Below the pieces are notes generated by a model that was given only the letters and a program-made list of their open reading frames with translations, ran no database searches and was not told where the DNA came from. Of a stretch of DNA of 64,000 bases, positions 1-9,539 are shown piece after piece. Every line of letters begins with the position of its first letter. Position 1 is the stretch's first letter. Origin of the DNA: JBCDJI01 sp964351865 (GTDB lineage: Bacteria > Verrucomicrobiota > Verrucomicrobiia > Methylacidiphilales > JBCBYL01); the NCBI GenBank assembly GCA_964351865.1, contig CAYGPJ010000008.1, positions 56,833-120,832 on the forward strand. Direction: 5' to 3'. The translations under genes were made by a program, and so were the position numbers.

Positions 1-2543
1 CGCAGAAGCTGATCAACCCGAAAGCACTCTCTGCGGTGATTCGTGACTTCTTTGGTCGCAGCCAGCTCTCTCAATTGATGGATCAGACGAACCCGCTTTC
101 AGAAGTGACTCATAAACGACGTCTCTCCGCGCTTGGACCGGGTGGTCTTAGCCGTGATCGTGCCGGCTTCGAAGTGCGTGATGTTCATGCATCTCACTAC
201 GGTCGTATCTGCCCGATTGAAACGCCGGAAGGACCGAACATTGGTTTGATTTCCAGTATGTCGTCGTTCTCTCAGATTAATGAATTTGGATTCCTCGAAA
301 CTCCTTACCGCAAGGTGTCTGGTGGCAAGGTGTCCGTTGATCTGGACTATTTGACCGCGGATCAGGACGAACATTTCGTTATTGCTCAGGCGAATGCACC
401 GATCGATGAAAATGGTAAGTTCACTAACCCAACCGTCTCCGTTCGTTACAAAGGTGAATTCTTAGAAGTGGAACCGGATAAAGTCCAATACATGGACGTA
501 TCGCCCAAGCAGTTGGTTTCGGTCGCAGCTGGGCTGATTCCGTTTTTGGAGCATGATGATGCAAACCGTGCGCTGATGGGATCGAACATGCAACGCCAGG
601 GCGTTCCTTTGATCCAGACGGATTCTCCGCTGGTAGGCACCGGAATGGAAGCTGTCGTGGCACGTGATTCCAAAGCAGTTGTCGTCGCAGACGGCAGCGG
701 TATTGCTGCCTCGGTAACCGCCAATGAAATCATCATCACCAAGGACGGAACTCTACCCGAAGGTAAGCGCAAAGTGGTGAACGATCCGGAAAACGGCATT
801 TATGTTTACAGCCTGCGCAAGTTCATGCGATCGAATGCAGGAACTTGTGTCAACCAGAAGCCTATCGTCAATCGTGGGGATAAGATTTCCAAAGGCGATG
901 TGATTGCTGATGGTCCGTGCACCGACAATGGAGAACTGGCACTGGGTAAAAACGTGCTGGTGGCCTTCATGCCTTGGAACGGTTACAACTTTGAGGATGC
1001 GATCATCCTCAGCGAACGTATCGTGAAGGATGATGTTTACACCTCGATTCACATCGATGAATTCGAAATCTCTGCGCGTGATACCAAGCTGGGCCCTGAA
1101 GAAATTACTCGTGATATCCCGAATGTAGGGGATGAAGCACTCAAGAATCTGGGACCTGATGGTGTGGTTCGTATCGGTGCGGAAGTTGGACCGGGAGATA
1201 TTCTGGTCGGTAAAATTACACCGAAGAGTGAAACGGAGCTGGCTCCTGAAGAACGCTTATTGCGCGCTATCTTTGGCGAAAAAGCAGCCGATGTTAAGGA
1301 TTCCTCACTGGTGGTTCCTTCCGGAACCTACGGAATTGTGATGGACGTCAAGGTGACAGGTGGGAATGCGAAAGCAGATGCCTCTGTCAAGCTGAGCCCT
1401 GCTGAAGCCAAGCGCCAGTCCAAGCAGATCAACGACCGCTTTGAAAAGCGTAAGAATGAGCTGACCGAAGAATTGACTCAGTCGCTTTCGAATATTCTGC
1501 TGAATGAGAAGATTCCTTTGGATGTCGTCAACGCAGAAACCGGTGAAATTATCATTCCGGCTAACCGTAAAATTACTAAAACCTTGCTGCGTAAAATGGC
1601 GGCGGTTTACGACCACATTGAAATTGATCCGAGTCCGATTCGCATCAAGATCCGTGAAATTATCGGTTCTTTCGAAAACAAGTTCCAGCAACTTGAAAAT
1701 GAGAAGGCGATTGAAATGGATCGTGTGGAATCCGGTGACGATATCGATCCGGGGATCATCAAGCAGGTGAAAGTATTTGTCGCTTCCAAGCGCAAGATGC
1801 AGGTAGGAGATAAGATGGCAGGTCGTCATGGAAACAAGGGGGTTGTCTCCGCTGTGGTTCCAGAAGCAGACATGCCCTTCATGCCGGACGGAACTCCGGT
1901 TGACATTATCCTGAACCCACTGGGTGTTCCTTCTCGAATGAATGTGGGCCAGGTATTGGAAACTCACCTTGGAATTGCTGCCAAAATGCTCGGATTTAAA
2001 GTAGCGACTCCGGTCTTCGACGGTATTCCAGAAGCTAGAATTCGTGAATATCTCACCGAAGCGGGTCTCGCGGACGATGGTAAGTCCGTGCTTTACGATG
2101 GACGCACGGGCGACAAGTTCGATCAGCGCGTTGTGGTAGGGCAGGTTTACATGCTGAAACTGGGTCACATGGTGGCCGATAAGATTCACGCACGTGCAGT
2201 CGGGCCATACTCGCTCGTCACGCAGCAGCCCCTGGGCGGAAAAGCTCAGTATGGTGGTCAGCGTTACGGAGAAATGGAAGTCTGGGCTATGGAAGCCTAC
2301 GGTGCAGCCTATACCCTGCAGGAACTGCTCACCGTTAAGTCGGATGACGTTCCCGGACGAACCAAGATTTACGAGAGTATCGTGAAGGGGGATAACTCCC
2401 TCTCCGCAGGAACTCCGGAATCATTTAATGTTTTAATTAAGGAAATGCAAAGTCTCTGCCTCGATGTAAAAGTAGGAGAGCGACGTGGTGGAAGTAAGCC
2501 GGTCTCAGATGAATCTGACGATACTGTCATTGAAGCCGCGTAA
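1..2543 (+). CDS. rpoB: RNA polymerase beta subunit, 5' end missing
   Basis: Beta subunit of the DNA-dependent RNA polymerase; forms the catalytic cleft with beta'. The reading frame is open from base 3 and already inside the fork region (QKLINPKALSAVIRDFF), so about the first 400 residues lie outside the window; 846 residues are present. The rifampicin cluster is visible (FFGRSQLSQLMDQTNP, then THKRRLSALGPGG); the positions equivalent to E. coli D516, H526 and S531 are wild type. The C-terminal hallmarks GDKMAGRHGNKG and GGKAQYGGQRYGEMEVWA are intact. rpoC follows after 21 bases, as in nearly all bacteria. The identity is certain; the GTG at 36 is an internal codon, not a start. Confidence 0.99.
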   Translation, partial: QKLINPKALSAVIRDFFGRSQLSQLMDQTNPLSEVTHKRRLSALGPGGLSRDRAGFEVRDVHASHYGRICPIETPEGPNIGLISSMSSFSQINEFGFLETPYRKVSGGKVSVDLDYLTADQDEHFVIAQANAPIDENGKFTNPTVSVRYKGEFLEVEPDKVQYMDVSPKQLVSVAAGLIPFLEHDDANRALMGSNMQRQGVPLIQTDSPLVGTGMEAVVARDSKAVVVADGSGIAASVTANEIIITKDGTLPEGKRKVVNDPENGIYVYSLRKFMRSNAGTCVNQKPIVNRGDKISKGDVIADGPCTDNGELALGKNVLVAFMPWNGYNFEDAIILSERIVKDDVYTSIHIDEFEISARDTKLGPEEITRDIPNVGDEALKNLGPDGVVRIGAEVGPGDILVGKITPKSETELAPEERLLRAIFGEKAADVKDSSLVVPSGTYGIVMDVKVTGGNAKADASVKLSPAEAKRQSKQINDRFEKRKNELTEELTQSLSNILLNEKIPLDVVNAETGEIIIPANRKITKTLLRKMAAVYDHIEIDPSPIRIKIREIIGSFENKFQQLENEKAIEMDRVESGDDIDPGIIKQVKVFVASKRKMQVGDKMAGRHGNKGVVSAVVPEADMPFMPDGTPVDIILNPLGVPSRMNVGQVLETHLGIAAKMLGFKVATPVFDGIPEARIREYLTEAGLADDGKSVLYDGRTGDKFDQRVVVGQVYMLKLGHMVADKIHARAVGPYSLVTQQPLGGKAQYGGQRYGEMEVWAMEAYGAAYTLQELLTVKSDDVPGRTKIYESIVKGDNSLSAGTPESFNVLIKEMQSLCLDVKVGERRGGSKPVSDESDDTVIEAA

Positions 2544-2564
2544 CCCGAACCTGGAAATATAGAT

Positions 2565-5500
2565 ATGAGCACAGATACCCAAATGGCACGTGAAATCCTG
2601 GGAGCCGAAAAATCAATCGGTTTCGATCAGGTAGGCATTTCCATCGCATCACCGGACATCATTCTTTCCTGGTCACGGGGCGAGGTGAAAAATCCTGAAA
2701 CGATTAACTACAGAACTTTTAAACCTGAATTTGGCGGACTTTTTTGTCAGCGGATATTCGGACCCGTAAAAGATTACGAATGTGCCTGTGGAAAATACAA
2801 GCGCATCAAGTATAAAGGTGTCATTTGTGACCGTTGTGGCGTTGAAGTTACTATCGCTCGTGTTCGTCGTGAGCGCATGGGTCACATCGAGTTGGCGGTG
2901 CCGGTTTCACACATTTGGTTCTACAAATGTATGCCTTCCCGCATCGGTCTGATGATCGACATGACAGCGCGTGAGCTGGAGCGTGTGATTTACTACGAAG
3001 ATTATTTGGTTATCGATCCAGGTGATACCGCATTGGAAGCACGCCAACTGCTGAGTGAAGTGGAGTTCCGCGAAGCTCAGGATCAATATGGTGACGATGC
3101 CTTTATCGCTAAGATGGGTGCCGAAGCCGTGCGTGATTACCTCAAGCGCCTCGACCTCGCAGAAACAATCGTGGAACTGGAAGAAGCTTTGGAAACCACC
3201 CGCAGTAAGCAGGTGAAGAAAAAGCTGGCGAAACGCCTCAAACTGGTGACCGGTTTCCTGACTTCTCGTACCCGTCCAGAATGGATGATTCTTGAAACGC
3301 TACCGGTGATTCCTCCCGATTTACGTCCGCTGGTGCCGCTCGAAGGCGGCCGCTTTGCTACGTCGGATTTGAATGACCTTTATCGTCGCGTCATCAACCG
3401 CAACAATCGTCTCAAGACCTTGCTGCAGCTCAAGACGCCTGAAGTCATTATTCGTAATGAGAAGCGTATGTTGCAGGAAGCTGTTGATGCGTTGCTTGAC
3501 AACGGACGTCATGGACGTGCCGTCACTGGTGCTGGTAACCGTCCGCTCAAGTCCCTTTCAGATATGTTGAAAGGAAAGACCGGACGTTTCCGCATGAACT
3601 TGCTCGGTAAGCGTGTGGATTACTCCGGACGTTCGGTGATCGTGGTCGGCCCTGAGTTGAAACTGTCTCAGTGCGGCTTGCCTAAGAAAATGGCTTTGGT
3701 TCTGTTTGAGCCGTTCATCATTCGCCGTTTGAAAGAAATGGGCTACGTGCACACCGTGCGTAGTGCGAAGAAGATGATCGAACGCCGTGAGCCAATCGTA
3801 TGGGATATTCTGGAAGAAGTAACTGAGGGGCATCCGGTTCTGCTAAACCGTGCCCCGACATTGCACCGTCTGTCTGTGCAGGCTTTTGAGCCAGTTCTGA
3901 TCGAAGGGGAAGCCATTCGTGTGCACCCGCTGGTCTGTAAAGCTTACAACGCTGACTTCGATGGAGATCAGATGGCGGTTCACGTGCCACTATCAGTCGA
4001 GGCGCAGCTCGAAGCCCGCGTTTTCATGCTGGCTCCCAATAATATTTTCGGACCGTCCGATGGGAAGCCAATCACTAAAGCAACCCAGGATATTACCTTG
4101 GGCTGTGCTTACATGACTCAGGATTCGCGCACAGCGGGTAATGATAACAAGCGCAAGCCATTGATGGGGAGCACCGAAGAGGTCGTTTTCGCATACGAAG
4201 AAGGCGTCGTTGCGATCCATGATCCAGTTCTTTTGAAGAATCCGGATTATGGAATCGATACCATTTTCGGTAACAAGAGTGACAAATTGATTGAAACGAC
4301 ACCAGGCCGTGTGATGTTTAATGAAATCTGGCCGCAGGAGAAAGGCATCGGATTCTTTAACAAGATGGCTGGCGACAAGCAGTTAGGTGAAATCGTTCAT
4401 CGTTGCTACCAGACGAGTGGCCATGACCGTACCATTACGGTTCTGGATGACCTCAAGCGTCTTGGATTCCGCTTTGCCACTAAGGCAGGGATCTCTATGG
4501 GAATCGATGACATGATCATTCCGGAAGAGAAGAAGCATATTGTTGAAAATGCACGCACACAGGTAGCGACCGTTGAAAAACAATACCGCATGGGTGCGAT
4601 CACCGATGGTGAGCGTTACAACAAAATCGTTGATATCTGGACTCAAGCCACTGATGAAGTATCCGGTGTGATGTTCAGCACGCTGCGTCAGAATAAGGGA
4701 CGTGATGAAATCAACCCGGTCTTCCTGATGGTAGACTCAGGTGCTCGTGGTAACCGAAATCAGGTGCGCCAGCTTGCTGGTATGCGTGGTTTGATGGCTA
4801 AACCTTCTGGTGAAATTATTGAACGTCCGATTCTGGCGAGCTTCCGTGAAGGTCTCTCCGTATTGGAATACTTCATTAGTTCACACGGTGCTCGTAAAGG
4901 TCTGGCCGATACGGCACTTAAGACCGCTGACTCTGGTTACATGACTCGGAAGCTGGTTGACGTAGCGCATGATGTGATCGTTACCGAAGAGGATTGCGGA
5001 ACCGTTAAGGGGATCTGGATGAAAGCGGTTTATGAGGGTGAAGACGAAATCGTCAGCCTGGCCGCCCGTATCATGGGACGTGTGTCTTGTGATGATGTAG
5101 TCGATCCAGTCAGCGGTAATGTGGTCATTGCCTCCAACGAGGTCATCGATGAAGAAAAAGCATTAGCAGTAGAGGCCCTCGGGCAAGAGCGCGTTCGCGT
5201 TCGCTCAGTTCTGACTTGTGAAACCAAGCGTGGCATCTGTGCTAAATGTTACGGTGTCAATCTGGCTTCCAATAAATATGTTCAGTTCGGTGAATCGGTC
5301 GGCATTATTGCTGCTCAGAGTATCGGGGAACCGGGTACCCAGTTGACGATGCGAACCTTCCACATCGGTGGAACGGCTTCTTCGGTCTTTAAACAGCCAC
5401 AGATTAAGTCACGTAACGCGGGTATCGTTAAATATAACGAACTGCGGGTGGTTAAGTCTCAGGATGGAAACAATGTGGTATTGAATAAGACCGGCCAAAT

Positions 5501-6749
5501 CAGTATTCATGCTGAAGATGGACGTGAACTTGAAAAATACAACGTAGTCATCGGATCGACCATTACGGTAGAAGATGGCGCTCCCGTGAAGAAAGACCAG
5601 GTCTTCGTTGAATGGGATCCGTATAACGTTTCTATTCTGACTGAAAAGAAGGGTAAGATCGAATTCCGCGATATTATCGAAGGTGTGACGATGAAGCGTC
5701 AGATCGATGAAGCGACTAAGCAGGTGGAAACCGTTGTTATTGATCACAAGGAAGATCTTCATCCTCAGATTGTAATTGTTTCTGACGAAGGTGAACCACT
5801 GGCTGCTTATAGTATTCCTTCCGGAGCCCACATCGAAGTGAAAGAAGGCAAGAAAGTTCAGGCGGGAGAACGCTTGGCTAAAACGCCTCGTAAAGTTTCT
5901 AAAACCAAGGACATTACCGGGGGTCTGCCTCGTGTTGCCGAGCTCTTTGAAGCACGCCGTCCGAAGGATGCTGCCGAAATCGCTAAGATTGACGGTGAAA
6001 TCAGCATCGGGGGAACCTCACGTGGTAAACGACTGATTGCCATCAAGGACAAGGAAACCGGCCTGGAAGAAGAACACCAGATTCCGTTATCCAAGCATTT
6101 GATTGTTTATCAGGGAGATACCGTAAAGAAAGGTCAACAGTTGACTGAAGGTCCGGTCGTTCCTCATGAAATTCTTGAGGTCTGCGGACCACAGGAACTG
6201 CAGGAATACCTGGTGAATGAAATTCAGGAAGTTTATCGCCTACAGGGTGTAGAAATTAATGATAAGCACGTGGAAACGATCGTGCGTCAGATGCTGCGTA
6301 AGGTGAAGATCACCGAGCCTGGTGATACCCAATTCCTATGGGGTGAACAGATTGACCGCCTGACTTTCGAGCAAGAAAATCGGAGTGTGGCACAAAAAGG
6401 TGGTAAACCTGCGGAAGCAACACCGATTCTGTTGGGAATCACTAAAGCATCGCTTGAGACCGAAAGCTTTATCTCTGCCGCATCTTTCCAGGACACCACT
6501 CGGGTGCTGACTGATGCTGCGACATTGGGTAAGGTAGATCATCTGCGTGGCTTTAAGGAAAACGTCATCATGGGCCATCTGATTCCTGCTGGAACTGGAT
6601 TCCCGATCTATAAGAACATTCGATTGGTGCAAAAGGGTGAACCCGTTGGGGAACCACTGGTCGGTCAAGAGAATGAGGGTAAAGAAGACGGTGAAAACTC
6701 CTCTACCGAGAGAGTGGCACTTGAGATTCCAGATGCACTTGCGGGCTAA
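2565..6749 (+). CDS. rpoC: RNA polymerase beta' subunit
   Basis: Largest core RNA polymerase subunit, 1394 residues, a normal bacterial length. It carries the N-terminal zinc finger (CACGKYKR...CDRCG), the magnesium-binding NADFDGDQM loop of the active site, the bridge/trigger region (GIIAAQSIGEPGTQLTMRTF) and the second zinc site (CGT...CETKRGICAKCYG). The ATG at 2565 is the only sensible start and follows rpoB closely, so the two are cotranscribed. A strong intrinsic terminator lies about 30 bases after the stop, separating rpoBC from the ribosomal protein genes downstream. Confidence 0.99.
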   Translation: MSTDTQMAREILGAEKSIGFDQVGISIASPDIILSWSRGEVKNPETINYRTFKPEFGGLFCQRIFGPVKDYECACGKYKRIKYKGVICDRCGVEVTIARVRRERMGHIELAVPVSHIWFYKCMPSRIGLMIDMTARELERVIYYEDYLVIDPGDTALEARQLLSEVEFREAQDQYGDDAFIAKMGAEAVRDYLKRLDLAETIVELEEALETTRSKQVKKKLAKRLKLVTGFLTSRTRPEWMILETLPVIPPDLRPLVPLEGGRFATSDLNDLYRRVINRNNRLKTLLQLKTPEVIIRNEKRMLQEAVDALLDNGRHGRAVTGAGNRPLKSLSDMLKGKTGRFRMNLLGKRVDYSGRSVIVVGPELKLSQCGLPKKMALVLFEPFIIRRLKEMGYVHTVRSAKKMIERREPIVWDILEEVTEGHPVLLNRAPTLHRLSVQAFEPVLIEGEAIRVHPLVCKAYNADFDGDQMAVHVPLSVEAQLEARVFMLAPNNIFGPSDGKPITKATQDITLGCAYMTQDSRTAGNDNKRKPLMGSTEEVVFAYEEGVVAIHDPVLLKNPDYGIDTIFGNKSDKLIETTPGRVMFNEIWPQEKGIGFFNKMAGDKQLGEIVHRCYQTSGHDRTITVLDDLKRLGFRFATKAGISMGIDDMIIPEEKKHIVENARTQVATVEKQYRMGAITDGERYNKIVDIWTQATDEVSGVMFSTLRQNKGRDEINPVFLMVDSGARGNRNQVRQLAGMRGLMAKPSGEIIERPILASFREGLSVLEYFISSHGARKGLADTALKTADSGYMTRKLVDVAHDVIVTEEDCGTVKGIWMKAVYEGEDEIVSLAARIMGRVSCDDVVDPVSGNVVIASNEVIDEEKALAVEALGQERVRVRSVLTCETKRGICAKCYGVNLASNKYVQFGESVGIIAAQSIGEPGTQLTMRTFHIGGTASSVFKQPQIKSRNAGIVKYNELRVVKSQDGNNVVLNKTGQISIHAEDGRELEKYNVVIGSTITVEDGAPVKKDQVFVEWDPYNVSILTEKKGKIEFRDIIEGVTMKRQIDEATKQVETVVIDHKEDLHPQIVIVSDEGEPLAAYSIPSGAHIEVKEGKKVQAGERLAKTPRKVSKTKDITGGLPRVAELFEARRPKDAAEIAKIDGEISIGGTSRGKRLIAIKDKETGLEEEHQIPLSKHLIVYQGDTVKKGQQLTEGPVVPHEILEVCGPQELQEYLVNEIQEVYRLQGVEINDKHVETIVRQMLRKVKITEPGDTQFLWGEQIDRLTFEQENRSVAQKGGKPAEATPILLGITKASLETESFISAASFQDTTRVLTDAATLGKVDHLRGFKENVIMGHLIPAGTGFPIYKNIRLVQKGEPVGEPLVGQENEGKEDGENSSTERVALEIPDALAG

Positions 6750-6777
6750 CCAGCGGTAGGTTCACATCTAAAAACTT

Positions 6778-6814
6778 AAAAAACCCGCTCGACATATATC
6801 GAGCGGGTTTTTTG
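6778..6814 (+). terminator. Intrinsic terminator after rpoC
   Basis: A perfect 12-base stem (6781-6792 with 6799-6810, core AACCCGCTCGA / TCGAGCGGGTT) with a 6-base loop is followed by a T run on the + strand and preceded by an A run, so it could also work for reverse-strand transcripts arriving from the HD-domain gene. Confidence 0.92.
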
Positions 6815-6837
6815 TAGAGTAAAATATGCATGGCAAC

Positions 6838-7168
6838 TTAGAGCGTTTCCGAATTAAGTTGTCACGCGGTGACCTGAAGAAAATAAATGTAGGGTAAGAT
6901 TGCATCTTGCCGGTATGGAATTTGGCGAGATAGAAGCTTTAGGCTAGTAGTTCATGTCACATGATATGGCGGGAACTGTAGGCCGAGATTGCATCTCGGC
7001 TCCTTTTAAACTGTCGAGATGAAATCTCGACCTACATTTTTAAACCCGTCATATCACGTGTCACAGACAACTAGGCCTAAACTAAACAAGTTAGAAATAC
7101 ATGCTGCCCGCACTGCGTGTTTAGTTTTCTCGCCCTACATGTTAAAACATCATTCGGAAATGCTCTAA
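6838..7168. mobile_element. MITE, copy 1, interrupted by a nested element
   Basis: Non-coding element with terminal inverted repeats: TTAGAGCGTTTCCGAATTA at the left end and the near-complement ending CATTCGGAAATGCTCTAA at the right. It matches a second copy at 62100-62304 along both flanking parts, with shared internal stretches such as AAACTAAACAAGTTAGAAAT and TTCTCGCCCTACATGTTAAA. It carries no transposase. The TA next to each end fits TA-targeting elements (IS630/Tc1-mariner type), which is inference. It sits in a convergent gap between the 3' ends of rpoC and the HD-domain gene. Confidence 0.82.
6948..7071. mobile_element. Second small inverted-repeat element nested in MITE copy 1
   Basis: This stretch is absent from the other MITE copy, which reads straight through at this point (TTTAGGCTACGCCTAAAC, near 62208). 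Its ends are imperfect inverted repeats (AGTTCATGTCACATGATATGGCGGG against the complement of CCCGTCATATCACGTGTCACAGACAACT), and TAG lies on both sides. Its core is a palindrome pair (6978-7000 and 7013-7035) of the same GTAGGCCGAGATTGCATCTCGGC type as the repeat at 41962-42021. Confidence 0.7.
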
Positions 7169-7187
7169 GTGGATTGAGGAAGGTGGA

Positions 7188-8216
7188 TTATGACGAGTCC
7201 TTAGGAGGATAGGCAATAGTCTGACTACTTTTTTTCTTCAGGCTTTCAATGATTTCCAGGCGACGTTCTTCCAGTCCTAATTGGGTCGCGGCATCAGATA
7301 TAAATTTGACCGAAGATAGGAATCCGATTCGTTCATCGAAGCTGAGGCTTCTGCCTTTTTTCCATTCCACGGATAACAAGTCACTCAACAATTCATTGTA
7401 TGTTTCACTAAAGCATGAAAAGAGGATGTCCGCTTCTGTCAGGATCAGGCATTGTGCCGCTAGCATCATTGCTTCGGAATCGTTGGCCTCGCCGGATTCT
7501 TTAAGGTGGGAGTAGTTTTCCCGAACTACGGGAACTCCGTTCATGAAGTCGGTTGCCAGAATCATCTGACCGATGCGCTCAATCTGCTCTGGGGTCATCC
7601 CGGCTTCTACCATCACGGGGTATCCGATTTCGTAAGAACGGGTTTCCAGTGCGTAAGGGTGTTCGTTGACGCCTCCGGTGTGGCCAAGGTCATGTGCGGC
7701 TGCGGCAATAACCAGTTCAGCCAGGCGATCGTTGGGTAAGTGCTCGCGAAGCCCCAGGCTAAAGGCAGCGAGTATCACCTCGGTAATGTGCTGAGGATTG
7801 TGATAAGTGGGTTGGTCTGCAAGCTCTCCAGCTAATACACTGATATCATTGGCGGCTCTGCCGAAAACGGTGGATTCATCGTAATTTAACTTCTGCATCA
7901 GAATCGGGGTGATCATTTCCGGTTCTGCGCCGCTTTGCCGTAGTAAGTGTGCTTCTTCCACGATAGCGTCGAGTAGCTGGCTGGGACTGGTGATCGGACT
8001 ACTTTTAGGGTAAACAGGTGGAGCTTTGCCTTTGGATTCATGAATAGAGTGGACTACCTTTTTAAGATCAATAATGCAGGTAGGACTGAATTCGGGATCG
8101 AAATTCATCTTGGGCGCAGGCTTGGGCACAGGGCGCTCCGGGACCTGTGGTGTCTCCGGAGGCGGCTCTACAGGCGTCTCAGGAACTTCCTCTTTCTTTG
8201 ATTTTCTGCCAAACAT
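7188..8216 (-). CDS. HD-domain protein resembling class I cyclic nucleotide phosphodiesterase
   Basis: 342 residues. The first 60 are charged and proline-rich (VPETPVEPPPETPQVPERP), probably disordered, with no signal peptide. The rest is an all-helical HD domain: YHNPQH (H139, H143), then AHDLGHTGGVNEH (H175, D176, H179, N184), which fits the HDxxHxxxxN signature of class I phosphodiesterases, then LATDF (221-224) and an Asp (D263) in ILTEAD. These are the expected metal-binding positions of the family. A cytoplasmic cyclic nucleotide phosphodiesterase is the best guess, but the substrate is not proven and the usual substrate-binding Gln-clamp region cannot be recognised. It stands alone, facing away from rpsL. 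No sensory domain is seen. Confidence 0.75.
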   Translation of the reverse strand: MFGRKSKKEEVPETPVEPPPETPQVPERPVPKPAPKMNFDPEFSPTCIIDLKKVVHSIHESKGKAPPVYPKSSPITSPSQLLDAIVEEAHLLRQSGAEPEMITPILMQKLNYDESTVFGRAANDISVLAGELADQPTYHNPQHITEVILAAFSLGLREHLPNDRLAELVIAAAAHDLGHTGGVNEHPYALETRSYEIGYPVMVEAGMTPEQIERIGQMILATDFMNGVPVVRENYSHLKESGEANDSEAMMLAAQCLILTEADILFSCFSETYNELLSDLLSVEWKKGRSLSFDERIGFLSSVKFISDAATQLGLEERRLEIIESLKKKSSQTIAYPPKDSS

Positions 8217-8604
8217 TAGCTCAAAATATATATGATCAAAAGAGCGGTAACCTATAGCCTATCCCGCCCCGCAATCATTTAAACGTACATCAGTGTAAAA
8301 ACCAACTATTTGTTTCGGGATAATCAAGAGGTATGGGTTGGTCGTTAATCAAAAAAAATATGATAAAAATGAAGTTTTCCCCTTGCATCTAAAATAAAAT
8401 TCTATAGAACACTTATCCCTTTGTCATCTTAGTGGTGGTAAAGGGGGATGTAGTAATAGCGTGTGACGGCACTGGTTTTACCGTTGTCGTCCTCCATGCG
8501 ATGAGGCCTTGAATGCAAGGCTCCAAGCACGTATGGACTTATTCCTACGTGCTTTTTTTATTTTTAAACGAAAAACGAGAACAGAATTAAAGAGTCAAAT
8601 AATT
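8217..8604 (+). promoter_or_regulatory. Leader and probable promoter region of the rpsL operon
   Basis: 388 bases between two divergent genes. The AT-rich part at 8340-8410 contains promoter-like stretches (TTGGTC at 8338 and TGATAA at 8361 with a 17-base spacer; TTGCAT at 8383), none of them strong. From about 8465 the DNA becomes stem-rich: GCCTTG-AATG-CAAGGC (8506-8521), then the terminator-like hairpin listed separately. The structure lies between any plausible promoter and rpsL, so it would be in the operon leader. Confidence 0.5.
8525..8565 (+). terminator. Terminator-like hairpin (attenuator candidate) in the rpsL leader
   Basis: The stem AAGCACGTA (8525-8533) pairs with TACGTGCTT (8546-8554), with a 12-base loop and seven T at the 3' side. 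There is no + strand gene upstream after the rpoC terminator, so this hairpin cannot simply end another transcript; it lies 40 bases ahead of the rpsL ATG. That position suggests attenuation of the str/S10 cluster, which is inference. Confidence 0.6.
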
Positions 8605-9009
8605 ATGCCAACGATTAACCAACTGGTAAAAAAAGGCCGCAAGCCGATTAAGAAGAAGACCAAGTCACCTGCTTTGGCAGACTGTCCGCAGCGCCGAGGC
8701 GTTTGTGTGCAGGTCATGACCAGAACCCCTAAGAAGCCGAACTCCGCTTTGCGTAAGGTCGCTAAGGTTCGTCTGACTAATGGCCATGAAATCATCGCAT
8801 ACATTATGGGTGAAGGGCACAACCTGCAGGAGCACTCCATCGTTCTCGTTCGCGGTGGCCGTGTCAAAGATTTACCAGGTGTCCGGTATCACATCGTTCG
8901 TGGTGCCCTTGATACCCTCGGAGCCTCCGGTCCAAGTAACACCAACAAATTACCCCGTAACGTATCCCGTAGTAAATACGGTGTTAAAAAGCCTAAGGGC
9001 GATAAATAA
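8605..9009 (+). CDS. rpsL: 30S ribosomal protein S12
   Basis: Decoding-centre protein of the small subunit, 134 residues from the ATG at 8605 (MPTINQLVKKGRKP), the family-conserved N-terminus. An upstream in-frame ATG at 8509 would add 32 unrelated residues and run through the leader hairpin, so it is rejected. The streptomycin-related loops TPKKPNSALRK and GRVKDLPGVRYH show wild-type lysines at both classical positions. First gene of the str operon, 24 bases before rpsG. Confidence 0.98.
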   Translation: MPTINQLVKKGRKPIKKKTKSPALADCPQRRGVCVQVMTRTPKKPNSALRKVAKVRLTNGHEIIAYIMGEGHNLQEHSIVLVRGGRVKDLPGVRYHIVRGALDTLGASGPSNTNKLPRNVSRSKYGVKKPKGDK

Positions 9010-9033
9010 ACCTCATTTTAGGAAAAATTCATT

Positions 9034-9507
9034 ATGGCACGTCGACGTCGCGCAGCAAAACGCACCATCTCCTCGGATCCAATGTTCGAGAGTCATGTGG
9101 TTGCAAAGTTAGTGAACACCGTTATGAGTGATGGCAAAAAAGCCACTGCTCAGGGCGTAGTGTATGATGCTATTGAGCAGGCAAATGAAAGCTCCACGGA
9201 CGCTAGTCCGCTGGATGTTCTCAACAAAGCCATCGATAACGTCAAACCTCGTCTTGAAGTCAAATCCCGCCGTTTGGGTGGGGCGACTTATCAGGTTCCG
9301 GTGGAAGTTCCAGTGGAACGCCAACTTACTCTCGCAATGCGTTGGATGGTAGGAAATGCACGCAGCCGCCGTGGAGTTCCTTTTGCAAAGGCATTGGCAA
9401 ATGAAATTAAAGAAGCAGCTGTCGGACAGGGAAACGCCATCAAGAAACGCGATGACGTACACCGTATGGCACAGGCGAACAAAGCCTTTGCTCACCTGCG
9501 CTGGTAA
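9034..9507 (+). CDS. rpsG: 30S ribosomal protein S7
   Basis: Primary binder of the 3' major domain of 16S rRNA, 157 residues, normal length. Recognised by MARRRRAAKRTISSDP at the start, the RRLGGATYQVPVEV block and the GVPFAKALANEI region; the C-terminus HRMAQANKAFAHLRW is canonical. Lies between rpsL and fusA, as in the standard str operon. Confidence 0.98.
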   Translation: MARRRRAAKRTISSDPMFESHVVAKLVNTVMSDGKKATAQGVVYDAIEQANESSTDASPLDVLNKAIDNVKPRLEVKSRRLGGATYQVPVEVPVERQLTLAMRWMVGNARSRRGVPFAKALANEIKEAAVGQGNAIKKRDDVHRMAQANKAFAHLRW

Positions 9508-9539
9508 ACTGAGTTTTTAGTAACACACTGGATAGAATC

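Noticed and set aside
1305..2189. 294-residue reverse frame opposite rpoB
   Set aside because: His/Phe/Asn-rich antisense product of a conserved rpoB segment.
8509..8604. 32-residue N-terminal extension of S12
   Set aside because: It would read through the leader hairpin; the conserved S12 start is at 8605.
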